Part shown: positions 19,374 to 28,754 of the stretch, in pieces
How positions within the stretch are numbered: the first letter of the stretch is position 1
Layout: every line of letters starts with the position of its first letter
Source: Dermacentor variabilis
Lineage: Eukaryota; Arthropoda; Arachnida; Ixodida; Ixodidae
Assembly: GCF_050947875.1 (NCBI RefSeq)
Contig: NC_134573.1
Coordinates: 53,060,115 to 53,124,114 of the forward strand
Reading direction: 5' to 3'
Length of the DNA stretch: 64,000 bases
Translations under genes and position numbers: made by a program
The notes under the pieces: model-generated
Told to the model about the DNA's origin: nothing
Databases searched by the model: none
Seen by the model: the letters and a program-made list of their open reading frames with translations, nothing else

Positions 19374-21211
19374 GATGGGTTACCATTATTTGCGTTGGGG
19401 GTTTCTGTGCCGAACCTGCGTTCGTTAAGTAATCTGTCTCTAGCATCATTGGTTATTCTCTGTGTGTTTTGGCTCTTGATGTGCGTCCTGACATTCTGTT
19501 CTAACAGGGCGAACTTTTGTTGTCCCTGCTGCATTTCGCTTTTTAACTGCTGCATCTGCTCTTGCATCTGCCTCTGCATGTTCATCATGAAGGTTTTAAG
19601 GGCATCGTTGGAGGTCCCTCCCTCGTGGTGTTGTTGCCCCGTCTCCATCGCCCTAGGCGGTGGGGTCAGAGTCCTAGGCGGGGCATAGCCTGTCCTCGAT
19701 TCACGTAGTTCTCTGATAACTTCGCTTAGCTGCTTCCTAAGCTGCTCAAGTTCACGTTTAAGTGTCGTATTTTCCTCCGCTAGCTGTTTCTCGCGTGCGG
19801 TTTGTGTGTTGTTTGTGTTCGAGTGCGGAGCAAAGAGTGATTTGGGAGGGCCGTCTCCCCAGCTCACCTTAACGCCGCCGCTCTTCCTCTTTTGCTGTCT
19901 CTGCCCTTGCGTCTGCTTCTGCTGTTGCTTGCCGTTGCCGCCCAGGGGTGGGAAGGACTCGTCCCTTTCGGATCCCCGGCTCTGGCTCCGGTTCCGGCTG
20001 CCCCCGCGGCTGCTCCGGCCCGACTCCTGACTCTCGTCACGGAACCATCTTGGTGTTCTTCCCCGGCTGCGGCCCCGGCTACGGCGTTGCTGCTGCAGGG
20101 GGCCCCACCGCAGCTCGCTCGCCGACTTGAGTCGCTGTTTGCAGTCTCTCGTGCCCGCCACGTGGTCGCCGCCACACAGCAGGCATTTGGGTGTGCATGG
20201 GTGGTCTGCCGCCGGGTTCTGGAGGCCGCACTGTCTGCAGGCCCTAGTCTCCGGATTCGGGCAGACGTCCATTCGGTGCCCCTGTTGGCCGCAGGTGTAG
20301 CATACCTGCCTCGTGGGCCGGTACGGGTAGCACCAAAATTCTCCGCTGTGGTAGAGAACTTGCTTCGGGAGGGTGGGGCCGTCGAAGGTGATGATGGCCG
20401 TGCTGGATCTCCCGAGCATTCTGGCTGTTAGGATCTTCACGCCTTGCGTGCGAACTCTGAGGCTTGCCTTGAGTTCCTCGGGCGAAGTCTCCGGATCCAC
20501 TCCGTGGATCACCCCGCGTAGCGTGCCGTCCGGCGCCGCCACGTGTGCGTTTACGGCGTAGTTCTTGCCTCCGAAGCTCAGCTGCTTGATGCGCATAATC
20601 TTCTTGGCCGCTTCTTCGTTGCTGGTGCTCACAATTATGATGTTCGATCCATTGCGCAGCCGGATGATCAGGTCTTCTTCCTTACATCCCCGCTCGGTAG
20701 CCGCGACTACCGCCCGCGCCACGTGGTGTTGGTGCAAGTCTCTGACTGCGAGTCCTCTCGGCCGGAGGACGATTTTAAAGTCGTCTCTGGGGAGTGGAGG
20801 CAGGCGTCGCCTCGGCGCTCCCTCCCTCTCCTTCTTCTCCGCCGCGGCTGGCGCGCCAGCTGCGTTCTTCGTCGCCCCTGAAAAAGGCGCGCAATCTAGG
20901 CCGTTTCCCGCCAAGACTTGCTGCTTGCCGCCGCCGTCTTGGCGTTTCCGTTGTTTCTTCGACATGGCGACTATCCAGTCGTCTTCTTTTTCTCTGTCGA
21001 TTCCGCTTACTTGTGAGCGTTGGATCGGTGAGGTGCTGCTTCCCGGGGCTTGGATCCCTGTTGCAGCGAGGCCGTCTCGGTCTTGCCGCATGTGGGCCAC
21101 TTCGATGGTGTCGTGGAAGTCTTCTTCCATGTTTTCCTGGGATTCAGCCGAAAATCTTGTCGGTCTTAAGGTCACGGGTTGGTCGTAGCTCGGATTGCTC
21201 GTTCGGGACAT
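19349..21211 (-). CDS. LINE-C ORF1: Gag-like RNA-binding protein with zinc knuckles
   Basis: The 620-residue protein is expected to bind LINE RNA and form the ribonucleoprotein. Residues 145-290 form a folded region (DFKIVLRPRGLAVRDL ... ARMLGRSSTAIITF) resembling the domain found before knuckles in I-type ORF1. Zinc knuckles lie at 304-357: CYTCGQQGHRMDVC, CRQCGLQNPAADHPC, CLLCGGDHVAGTRDC. A basic RS-rich tract follows (376-415). Predicted coiled coils are at about 471-505 and 540-575. The ATG at 21211 is chosen because it begins the longest frame and the 5' UTR before it aligns with that of LINE-B. No lesion was seen. Confidence 0.9.
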   Translation of the reverse strand: MSRTSNPSYDQPVTLRPTRFSAESQENMEEDFHDTIEVAHMRQDRDGLAATGIQAPGSSTSPIQRSQVSGIDREKEDDWIVAMSKKQRKRQDGGGKQQVLAGNGLDCAPFSGATKNAAGAPAAAEKKEREGAPRRRLPPLPRDDFKIVLRPRGLAVRDLHQHHVARAVVAATERGCKEEDLIIRLRNGSNIIIVSTSNEEAAKKIMRIKQLSFGGKNYAVNAHVAAPDGTLRGVIHGVDPETSPEELKASLRVRTQGVKILTARMLGRSSTAIITFDGPTLPKQVLYHSGEFWCYPYRPTRQVCYTCGQQGHRMDVCPNPETRACRQCGLQNPAADHPCTPKCLLCGGDHVAGTRDCKQRLKSASELRWGPLQQQRRSRGRSRGRTPRWFRDESQESGRSSRGGSRNRSQSRGSERDESFPPLGGNGKQQQKQTQGQRQQKRKSGGVKVSWGDGPPKSLFAPHSNTNNTQTAREKQLAEENTTLKRELEQLRKQLSEVIRELRESRTGYAPPRTLTPPPRAMETGQQHHEGGTSNDALKTFMMNMQRQMQEQMQQLKSEMQQGQQKFALLEQNVRTHIKSQNTQRITNDARDRLLNERRFGTETPNANNGNPSWQNASNN

Positions 21212-21487
21212 CGCTCCGATGCGTCTTCACCGCGGGCCGAAGCCGGGAAGGCCGCGGAGCCCCGTACGTAACGCCCTGCCGACCACGTGGGAACTTCAAA
21301 TGCCGATAAAATCCGAAAAAATGGACCCACCGGCTTGAAATAGGTATCCTCGTGGTCCTCTTCACTTCCGACGTTGATTCCGACCAAAATTTCGGTAGTC
21401 CGATGGGATTAACCGGGTCAAAGAACCCCAAAATCACGGAGCGCATGTGAGGCACGTCCGCACTCTTCGGCGAACGCAGCGTTCCTC
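21212..21487 (-). promoter_or_regulatory. 5' UTR and presumed internal promoter of LINE-C
   Basis: This 276-bp leader starts directly after the target duplication with GAGGAACGCTGCGTTCGCC. It is homologous to 984-1296 in LINE-B. Full-length I-type LINEs must carry their promoter inside this region; no core motif was identified with confidence. A minor open frame overlaps it and is probably meaningless. Confidence 0.55.
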
Positions 21488-21522
21488 GCGGTGGCCTTAC
21501 ATTTTTTTTCTAGGTGGCTTTG
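21488..21522 (-). repeat. Right terminal inverted repeat of the P-like transposon
   Basis: Read on the minus strand it starts CAAAGCCACCTAG and reaches AAGGCCACCGC, where LINE-C is inserted; one more matching base (A) lies beyond LINE-C at 15709. It pairs with 11447-11481. The innermost 11 bp double as the 5' copy of the LINE-C target duplication. Confidence 0.85.
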
Positions 21523-21583
21523 ACTAGCCTGGGAGTCACTTGGGTAGACGCGGCTAGCGTCTCTCAGCACCCCACATCGTACA
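21523..21583 (+). repeat. 3' LTR of the gypsy element, right half
   Basis: The sequence actagcctgggagtcactt through caccccacatcgtaca matches the 5' LTR (about 816-876). Its first bases repeat the left flank of the P-like transposon (actag). Confidence 0.85.
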
Positions 21584-21588
21584 CAGCC

Positions 21589-23336
21589 CAGATTTCTTAC
21601 CTAAAGAGGAGGTTAGTATCAATTATACATCTAAACTTTCCCGGCTCAAATTCATGGGGCACATTATTGCGGTCAATGCAGTAGCTTTATAACGCCTTGT
21701 TCCTCGGTTTCGCTAGACACAACCTCCCTGTGCTTGATAAAACCTGCAAAACAAACCTGCATGTACTCCAGGGACTACAAGCTCAATCTCTAAGAACGTG
21801 TCTCAGTCTTCCCATGTGTGCTGAAGCCCTAAGAACGTGTCTCGGTCTTCCCATGGGTGCATCTACAGCAGCAACGGTTTTCATAGCTCGAGGTCACCCT
21901 ATATCAACGTACATAGCCACCGGCGCTCTCAGGGCGCATATTTGGCACGTAGTCCGACTACCTTCTCACCATTTTGCTGTTTTACCTGCAGAAAGACCAC
22001 ACACAACTTTCAGTCGTACAATTGTTACCAATCGTACCTCGTTGCCATCGAACTACATGCCTGCAGCAAGACCATCCTCACCTATATGTTGCCTGCACAA
22101 AGCTTAAATGCGCCTCATCACCCCACGCATCACTAAAAAAGCTACCATGCCATCGTTTGCCATGAAGCCGGCCACATTAGGACTTTTACATGAGGTGCAT
22201 AGTTGCCGCGTACATGTTTGCATCGATGGCTCAGTAACACCTACAAGTTCAGCTGCTGCTGTGGTGATACCAGGATGATCAATCAAAATACAGCTAAACA
22301 TGTCACATGCCCCATCAACGACAACTGCTGAATGGTAACCCAGCGTGCGGGTCTTCATTTAATTCAGGAAGAATCACCCCATGTCTGGTGAGTGATGAGA
22401 CCAAGGCAGCTCTAGAGCGTGTACTCTCAGCACTGCGTAATGGATCACATGAGCAGCTCATCGCAGAAATCAGAGAGGTCTACCTTCAAATAGTTGACGA
22501 ATGGCCCGACATAATAGATCAGTGATTGCCTAGTCACTGTGGCGTACATGGCAACGATCGAAGCGGATGCAGCTGCCCGATCTGTCCACGACGGCGTTAA
22601 CAGCGCTGCCATTCCTGTTTCGAGAGGTGACGAAGCGAACCAAGTTTCGGCACTTGTGCGAGAATTTCATATTTCATTTCAAAGAAATTCATACGAATTC
22701 ACAAGTGCACGCATTCATATCCTGGGCCTTAATTTACAGCTCGCTATTCCACCGCCGACCTTCCACGACGTAACTGCACCCTTCTAGTCCGTGTATGACT
22801 TGGAGTAGCATTTTCAAATGCGCACTCTTTTTTTGCCGGAATGGCCAACAGCCCACTTTGTGATTTTGCGGGTGGAAGGAAACAATCGCACACCTTCTTG
22901 GTGAGTGCCCTTGTTTCAACCCGCCGAGGGCAGCCCTCTCAGCCACCCTAGACCAACTGGACAAGCGCCCACAAACAGAAAACGTCCTAGGAAATTGGCC
23001 TACGCGAAAATCAGCGTGATCCGCTATGGAGAGGCTGCTGGGTTACCTCAAAGACATCCAATTTTGTGACACATTGTGAATGCACACTGTGCGACGAAAG
23101 ATTGGACGGTGATATTGCGTTACACTAGGAACGCCTTTGGAGACCGCGTGACAGTACATACAGAAAGAGTTTTCTTTCGTGTGTATGTATGTGCGTGTGT
23201 GCGTATGTTTTTTAATCATTTCTCTCTCTCACCTATAGCAGCCCTTTGCCCCTTCCCCGATAAAGGGTTGCCAACAGGAGCTAATCTCATGTTAACCTCC
23301 TTGTCTTTCATTTGGTTTTCTCTCTCTCTCTGTCTC
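21589..23336 (+). pseudogene. LINE-A, right piece: RT end, RNase H, zinc finger and 3' UTR
   Basis: The continuation of the piece ending at 742. ISYLKRRLVSIIHL follows the DISWS of the left piece, then NLPVLDKTCKTNLHVLQGLQ, STYIATGALRAHIWHV and VLPAERPHTTF. RNase H is seen as HVCIDGSVTPTSSAAAVVIP (about 22216), TKAALERVLSALRNGS and LPSHCGVHGND (about 22520-22555). A C-terminal CDFCGWKETIAHLLGECPCF zinc finger is at about 22855-22915. Coding ends at about 23077; a 3' UTR with a TC-rich tail reaches about 23336. Multiple stops and frame changes. A local duplication repeats RTCL.LP.. near 21795 and 21833. Confidence 0.85.
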
Positions 23337-23415
23337 CACGTGGTCGGAATTAATCTGAAATCCCCTCGCTACAACGTGCGAGTCATAACCATATCGCGCT
23401 TTGGGCACGTAAAAA
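23337..23415 (+). mobile_element. Ruka-like SINE, 3' fragment
   Basis: The stretch gtggtcggaattaatctgaa ... gtgcgagtcataaccatatcgcgctttgggcacgtaaaa follows the 3' body of the SINE seen complete at 25101-25325. The tRNA-like head is missing. It abuts the TC-rich end of LINE-A. Confidence 0.65.
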
Positions 23416-24046
23416 CCTAAGATTTTGTTTCAGAATGTAGTTTTACTGCGAAACAATTCTGCAGGATGGGCAGCAGTGGAGTGCTGGCCCACCTCGGCAT
23501 TGCGAGGAGGAACTTGAGTGCGCCACATATAATAGAACGTCGTTGGTGCAGACAGCTGCGAAGAAGGCTGTAGCCGACACTCCATACCCAGCTTCTCTGA
23601 ACACGTGCCAACTGCCGCCCGAAGCGGCTCCGGCACGTATCTAGCGCGTTTTTAATGGAACGAGCGGGTTTTTCGCGAACAACAAAAGCTGCTGGTCGAT
23701 TATTCAAAAAGGCAGGTGGCAGACGTCCAACAACAATCCACACGACAATGCACACAAACCAAATGCAATTATCACGCTATGGCAAGCAAGAATTCTTTTC
23801 CCAGAGCGGTTAAAGATTCAACAATGGAAGCCTAGGCAAACGACAAAAATTTGTGCTCAATTTTTTAGACAAAACGAAGCTTGTGATAAAACTACGGCGT
23901 CTATCGTAAATGTCACTGCAGCATATGTAGTCCGGAGACTCATCTTTCCATTTGTGTTGATCTCTACACCTTACACATGGCGTAACACTGTTTCCAAAAT
24001 CAATTTTTGAAACAGAGTTGTGCACGTTCACACAGTATCTACATTC
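23416..24046. other. Intergenic, nothing recognised
   Basis: No reading frame with family features, no tRNA-like segment and no clear repeat was seen here. Confidence 0.5.
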
Positions 24047-24301
24047 TACACTCTAAGAAAAGTTTACACACTGTGGAGTGCCCCTTCTGCCACACAATGA
24101 TAATCGTCATCTGCCTTGAGGAAACGCCGCACCCGCTACTTTCCTGTCGCGAATGCTATCATCCTGATAACGCACATGTCGTTCGTTACTAGAAAGTACC
24201 GGGCTCGAACGTTAAACAAAGGAAACGCATCAATGCAGATGACGATTGCCGTTGTGTGGCAGAAGGGGCACTCCAAAGGGTGTAAACTATCCTTAGAGTG
24301 T
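24047..24301. mobile_element. MITE with about 65-bp inverted ends, copy 1
   Basis: Left arm cactctaagaaaagtttacac through gataatcgtcatctg pairs with the right arm cagatgacgattgccgttg through gtgtaaactatccttagagtg. The middle is non-coding. A non-autonomous inverted-repeat transposon; the superfamily cannot be set because the target duplication is unclear. Confidence 0.75.
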
Positions 24302-24564
24302 AAGAAAATTTTACACACTTTGGAGTGTATCTTTGCCACACAACGATAATCGTCATCTGTCTTGCCCGCATTTCCTTTCTTGAACACGCTGCGCTCATTA
24401 CTTTCCCGTCGGGAATGCTACGTCGTGCTGATAACGTGCATGCCATTCGTTACTGGAAAGTACCCGGCTCGCTGCAATAAAGAAAGAAAATGCGGACAAG
24501 AGGCATGACGATTACCGTTGTATGACAAATATACACCCCAAAGGGTGCAACTGTTTTTAGAGTG
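24292..24564. mobile_element. MITE of the same family, copy 2, abutting copy 1
   Basis: Left arm gagtgtaagaaaattttacac through gataatcgtcatctg and right arm gacgattaccgttg through cagt/gtttttagagtgta repeat the design of copy 1, with about the same size. The end of copy 1 and the start of copy 2 share ttagagtgtaag. Confidence 0.75.
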
Positions 24565-25100
24565 TATAAAAATCCGAACGTAACACTTACTGAAACGTTG
24601 GAAGCCGTGGCCGAGTCGTTTATAGGCCTGCACCTATCAATATGATGGCAGCGGCGCCGGGGTTCGATGCCCCATGCTGCGTTATACCTCTTCTTTTAGC
24701 GCCACGTAGGACTCAGTTCCACCGTCTCCCACCAAATAACCGATATGCAAAACGCAAAGGTTTGGTTTCACTTTCGGTTTTTTCAGGAGTGCACTTCAAA
24801 TGTTGTATTGTCTATTTTTGGTTCCTAAAACGTACTAATGGGTTGCTTATTTGTTAAGTAATCGCTTTTATTAGCAGATTTTATTCCTTGGACAGCATAA
24901 TAACAAGCATGCGCATGTATTTGTGTTACGACTAAAAATATACTACAATGCCTTTTAGTATGGACATACATGGAATTCTGGACATTTCCCCTTCACTATC
25001 CTGTGAAACTTCACAGCAATGCACATGCGTAACTGAATGGGTAAATTTTTCACAATGTTATTTCTATATTATAGCCGAGTATCAACAAGATTAAATAAAT
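24565..25100. other. Intergenic, nothing recognised
   Basis: AT-rich sequence without supportable genes or repeats. Confidence 0.5.
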
Positions 25101-25325
25101 TATGGGGTTTTACGCGCCAAAACCAATTTCTGATTATGAGGTACGCCGCAGTGGAGGACTCCGGAAATTTCGGCCACCTGGGGTTCTTTAACATGCACCT
25201 AAATCTAAGCAAACGGGTATTTTCGCATTTTTCCCCCATCGATATGCGGCCGCCGTGGCTGGGATTCGATCCCGCGATCTCGTGCTCAGCAGCCCAGCAC
25301 CATAGCCACTGAGCAAGCACGGCGG
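25101..25325 (-). mobile_element. Ruka-like tRNA-derived SINE, complete
   Basis: On the minus strand the head is CCCGCCGTGCTTGCTCAGTG ... GCGGGATCGAATCCCAGCC, with A-box-like and B-box-like (GGATCGAATCC) elements. The body follows with gtgcatgttaaagaacccca, ggtggccgaaat, ccggagtcctcc, actgcggcgtacctcataatc and tttggcgcgtaaaacccca. I recall this order as the ixodid SINE Ruka. Three further, more diverged copies are at 23337, 34446 and 35798. Confidence 0.85.
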
Positions 25326-25639
25326 GTTCAACAACATTAAACGGTCTGCGTCCATAGGTTGTCCTTTCCAACAACATATGCATTTATGCCACTTAGTTGG
25401 AACATTGGTTGTGCGATAAAACAGTGTTTTGGTCGGGGACGCGCGATTATGTCACAAGACAGGGGCAAACAGCTTTGCACCCTCTAAGCAGATGACACAT
25501 TGACTTGAAAGTGAGCGAAATTTAAACCGTAAAGCGATTTATTACAGCTGGTGTTAAGAACGGTAATTGCAGAGCGTGTGATTCAGTCTGTTAGCACACT
25601 CACGTTTTTTGAGGCAACAGGGAAGAAGAGGGAGTGTAT

Positions 25640-25867
25640 TTGGGTGAGCGCGCATGTTTGTGTCTCAGTATTTGAATATGCCTGCGTACGAGTGCGTGTA
25701 TGCGTGTGCGAGCATGCGTATGGTTGTGTGTGCATGCCATTCTGTGTTCTGTGTTTCTTTCTGTGTTTGCGTTTGTGTGAGTGTATGCAAACGCGCGCGT
25801 GCGTGTGTGTGTGTGTGTGTGCGTGTGTGTGTGCGTGTGCGTGTGTGTACGTGCGTGTGCGTGTGAG
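25640..25867 (+). repeat. GT/GC-rich microsatellite
   Basis: A loose gtgtgc pattern from about 25640 becomes nearly pure (GT)n with CG steps at 25796-25867. Long open frames on both strands here are products of the simple sequence. Confidence 0.9.
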
Positions 25868-27348
25868 CGAGCCAGCTTGCGAGCGTTTTCTGGCTTACAC
25901 CTACCCTTGTGGCTGAAGGGGATATAGATTTTATTTAGACACATAATTACATCTACGAGACAGGAACGAATGACATTGCATTTGAAGAATTTTCTCTTTC
26001 TAAAAGCGACATAAATGCAAAAAAAAAGAAAATGCAGTTCGTTTCTACTCTGTTACAGTGTACTAGAATAGGGGCAGCGTGTGCAGGAAGCGCTCGCCGC
26101 TGAGGCGCTTCATGTAGATAGCACGAGATTGGGCTGTACGAACATCGGCTGTACGGAACGGTACGCGCAGTGCCAGAGCTGCATGTTGATATTTTGATAA
26201 TCATTTTCTGTCGCAGTCAAATAAAAGACGAGAAAATTATCGGCGGATGTTAAGATGCATCCCCGAAACTCACTAAATATAAGAGATGAATTATATGTAC
26301 ACTACTAGCGCACCTCAACGCCCATTAGACGGATTTATTAACCTGACAGCAAAGGTTTTGCAGACACCGAAGTAATGGCGTAAAGCCGTTAAATTTGTTT
26401 TAAGCCAAGCTGCCAAGTAACCAAAAATTATTCGGACGGAAAACTCGGCTGAAAATAACGCCGTAGTAAAGGACATCGAATTTATTTAAACCAACTCGGA
26501 TTCCAGTGGCACTCATTTTCTTTTGCGATTTGCCTTAATAAGAAAGCGGCCGCGGCCTCCGCGACCCAACGTCAAGCGCTTAGTTCCTCAGCCGCAGTTG
26601 TAGAAGAGAAAGCAAAACAATATGTGCGTAAATAGCCCAAAGCCAAAGAGCTTCCCTGCTTGACTTTTACCTTCTTTCGCGATAAATTTGTCCCTCGTTC
26701 TTTCATTATGTTTCGCGAACTTCACGCAACTACATTTGCAGAGTTTATTTGTGCATTTTTTTATGTACATCATGAAGCGCTCCAGAACGTCAGGCTCTTG
26801 TGCAAGTATAAGACACACCGATATCCTACATTTCTGTGAGAGGAATAAAACAGGTAGGGAAGACGCCAAGTAAAAGGGATCTCTGCAAAACTACACACAC
26901 TATGCCAAAACAAAGAAAAACAGCGCGAGTATATTCAATCTGAAGCAATCGATACCCACAGCGGAATTATTATGCGCGAATGAATTCCTCAACTCATTTC
27001 TTATTTATATTCACAAATTAGCTTTTAATGCACCAGAGAAGGTTGTGCTTCCAGATAAAAAACACAAAGAAGGGTCTGCATACATATTTTTCACCAACCT
27101 GCTACCAACACTACGGCTACTTTAAAAGTGCAATTTCTTTTTTCGTCGTGCTTCTCTTCACTCATTAAGACGTTTAACGCAAAAGCGCAGCCTTCTTACG
27201 ACATAAAAAAGCACAACTGTTGACGTGAAATCTTAAGCATTTAATTTTCAGCCTATGGCATAGCCAAATTTAAAGCTTTCACTAGAATCATGACTGCAAC
27301 TTTGCTGAAAGAGGTTGCAAATATATTCCCTCAAGTTTCTTTCGTGCT
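25868..27348. other. Intergenic, nothing recognised
   Basis: About 1.5 kb, AT-rich, without a convincing gene, SINE or inverted-repeat element. Confidence 0.5.
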
Positions 27349-28040
27349 TCAAAAAGCAACTTGAAGGGATACAGCAATCCTCCCCGTCACAAATTTCGTG
27401 AATTTTGAGACTCTGCTTTTGACACTAGGTCTGCAAAAGAAAAGAGGGGCAGTCCTGACCTTTGTTGCGAGTAACCAATTTCTGCGCGACATACCCTGCC
27501 ATATACAATGGATGAAGCAGTCATCGTTTCTTTCCTCCACATAAGCCCGGTGCTCTGCCGGAGTATTGTTTAGGCTTTGCTGTACCAGCTTCAGATTTCC
27601 AGCTTCATCAAGTGAGTCAATGTCCCCTTCCTTGTCACAATTATCAGGTCCGTGAAGTCGCAATACCAAATCTTTACTGACCTCTGTTTTCCCTGTTTGC
27701 ATTGCCTTCGCCAAGTTCTAAAAAGACAGGCAATTCACGACAATAAAAAAATTGAGAAGGCGTTGGGTGATCGTTGGATCCGCATTGCTACCCCACAAGA
27801 AGTTCTCCAAATTATATTGCCTTTGTCTAGATGTCAATAGGTATTTAAAACCATCTCCTTCCAAGTATTCTAACAGAGCCAACGTGCTGCACAATGTCAA
27901 CCGGAGCCCATCTGCCGTCGACTGGTTCAAGAAGCCGCAAAGACATTTTGCATGTGACTCCCAACGAGCCAGAAACTCTAGGAATTCTTTCAGAGTTCTT
28001 CAGAGCAAGAACGCTGCAACGTGCCGCTGCCATAGACTTT
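27349..28040 (-). pseudogene. Second P/THAP9-like transposase remnant
   Basis: On the minus strand, across one frame change, the reading gives LNQSTADGLRLTLCSTLALLEYLEGDGFKYLLTSRQ in short blocks, then QRQYNLENFLWGSNADPTITQRLLNF and VVNCLSF-stop-NLAKAMQTGK. The sequence GLR.TL.ST..L.EYL...GFKYLLTSR..Q.NLENF.G matches the C-terminal catalytic region of P/THAP9 transposases, the glutamate in LENF being the expected acidic residue. The rest (DIDSLDEAGNLKL ... PAEHRAYVEE) reads on as its C-terminal part. No THAP finger and no inverted ends were found. It is not a close copy of the 12500-15474 gene, whose corresponding segment is LEDRFGKYRQLSGANYH. Confidence 0.6.
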
Positions 28041-28664
28041 CTCACTATAACACCGAGAGGATAATCTGGCGCCACCGTCTATGGGAATTTCTTAAGGGGG
28101 CACCGTGCCGTCATGGGCATGACGGTATATTTGTCTGCGAGGCTCGTGTTGGCTCGTGTTGTAAGAGGCTTCGTCCAAAACGTGGATATGGCTACGCAAA
28201 TAACGCGTTCTCACAGTAAAATCTTCATAAAATGTTTCCATTCACGCATATTACATCTTTACTCACCCACGATGCATGACCAAGCGAAGAAAAGCAAGAA
28301 CAGAAGACCAACTGTTTCAAAGCGAGCGCGAACCTTGTCGTCTGTCCTCCAGCTTTAGCCACCCGCTGATACTTTTTACATAACATGTAGTCGTACACAC
28401 AATAACAAGTTCTCATAGTTAAAAAAACCTTTTTTTTGGCGTAATAATCAAGCTAAAACAGCTTTTTACGTGCTGTTCTAGTTGAAAATGAATCATTGTG
28501 ACAGATGGAACGGTACTTGCCAAGCGCGTCTTCAAGGTGTCCTGTCTCTACGAGAACGATGCCAATCCGAATCCACAATATACCGGCATTCCCATGCATA
28601 CCACAGCGCAGCAGCTCCAGATTTCCCTCTAGGTAATATAGTGAGAAACTCTATGGCCGCAGCA
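28022..28664. mobile_element. Non-autonomous element with long imperfect inverted ends
   Basis: gctgccatagactttctcac near 28025 reappears inverted near 28640-28660 (gtgagaaactctatggccgcagc). The similarity continues inward through ctatAACACCGAGAGG / TTACCTAGAGG, atctgg and cggtatatt, for about 130 bp. The middle has no coding capacity. It directly borders the P-like remnant; whether the two belonged together is unknown. Confidence 0.6.
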
Positions 28665-28754
28665 CTCCGAGAACGCGTCCTCACAGCCCGTGTGACTGCA
28701 GCGCTGCCGCATACATCCGGGACCTGTCTACGCTCCCGACTTCGATGCAGTGCG

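Larger units (their letters stand above)
15721..21487 (-). mobile_element. LINE-C: full-length, apparently intact I-type LINE
   Basis: The element runs from a 5' UTR (21487) to a 3' tail of (CTA)n and AAA (15721) and is bracketed by a perfect 11-bp duplication. Both long ORFs are open (620 and 1178 codons), and every catalytic motif that I could check is present. It is 5767 bp. The architecture is Gag-like ORF1 with zinc knuckles, then ORF2 with APE endonuclease, RT, RNase H and a C-terminal CCHC, which fits the I superfamily. By sequence it could still be mobile. LINE-B is a decayed relative. Confidence 0.9.
11447..21522 (-). mobile_element. P-like (THAP) DNA transposon inserted in the gypsy 3' LTR
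   Basis: The element has inverted ends starting CAAAGCCACC on both sides (left 11447, right reading inward from 21522) and carries a THAP-domain transposase gene. Flanking sequence is an imperfect duplication, actaggc on the left and actagcc on the right, close to the 8-bp duplication of P elements. Removing the element rejoins an LTR that matches the 5' LTR in length and sequence. Without LINE-C it is about 4.3 kb. LINE-C sits inside its right inverted repeat. Confidence 0.85.
743..21583 (+). mobile_element. Ty3/gypsy LTR retrotransposon, degenerate, carrying three later insertions
   Basis: The element starts at the 5' LTR (743) and ends with the second half of the 3' LTR (21583). Its own sequence, without insertions, is about 743-983, 6884-7190, 7830-11446 and 21523-21583. 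The order is gag, aspartic protease, reverse transcriptase, RNase H, integrase, which is the Ty3/gypsy order. A purine-rich tract (gagggagaga) sits just before the 3' LTR at 11367. The two LTRs differ at roughly one base in eight, so the insertion is old. Stops and frameshifts occur in every domain, and two catalytic sites are visibly altered. The insertions are LINE-B, a tRNA-headed composite repeat, and a P-like DNA transposon that itself holds LINE-C. Confidence 0.85.

Noticed and set aside
19864..21309. Plus-strand frames opposite LINE-C ORF1 (up to 207 codons)
   Set aside because: They are antisense shadows of ORF1 without recognisable motifs.
25251..25324. A possible tRNA gene
   Set aside because: The tRNA-like part continues into the conserved SINE body and lacks a good acceptor stem, so it is the head of a Ruka-like SINE.
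25551..25944. Overlapping open frames rich in VCVCV and HTHTHT
   Set aside because: They translate a GT microsatellite on the two strands.
27845..28219. Plus-strand open frame of 155 codons at 27752-28219
   Set aside because: It is antisense to the P/THAP9-like remnant, whose protein motifs lie on the minus strand.
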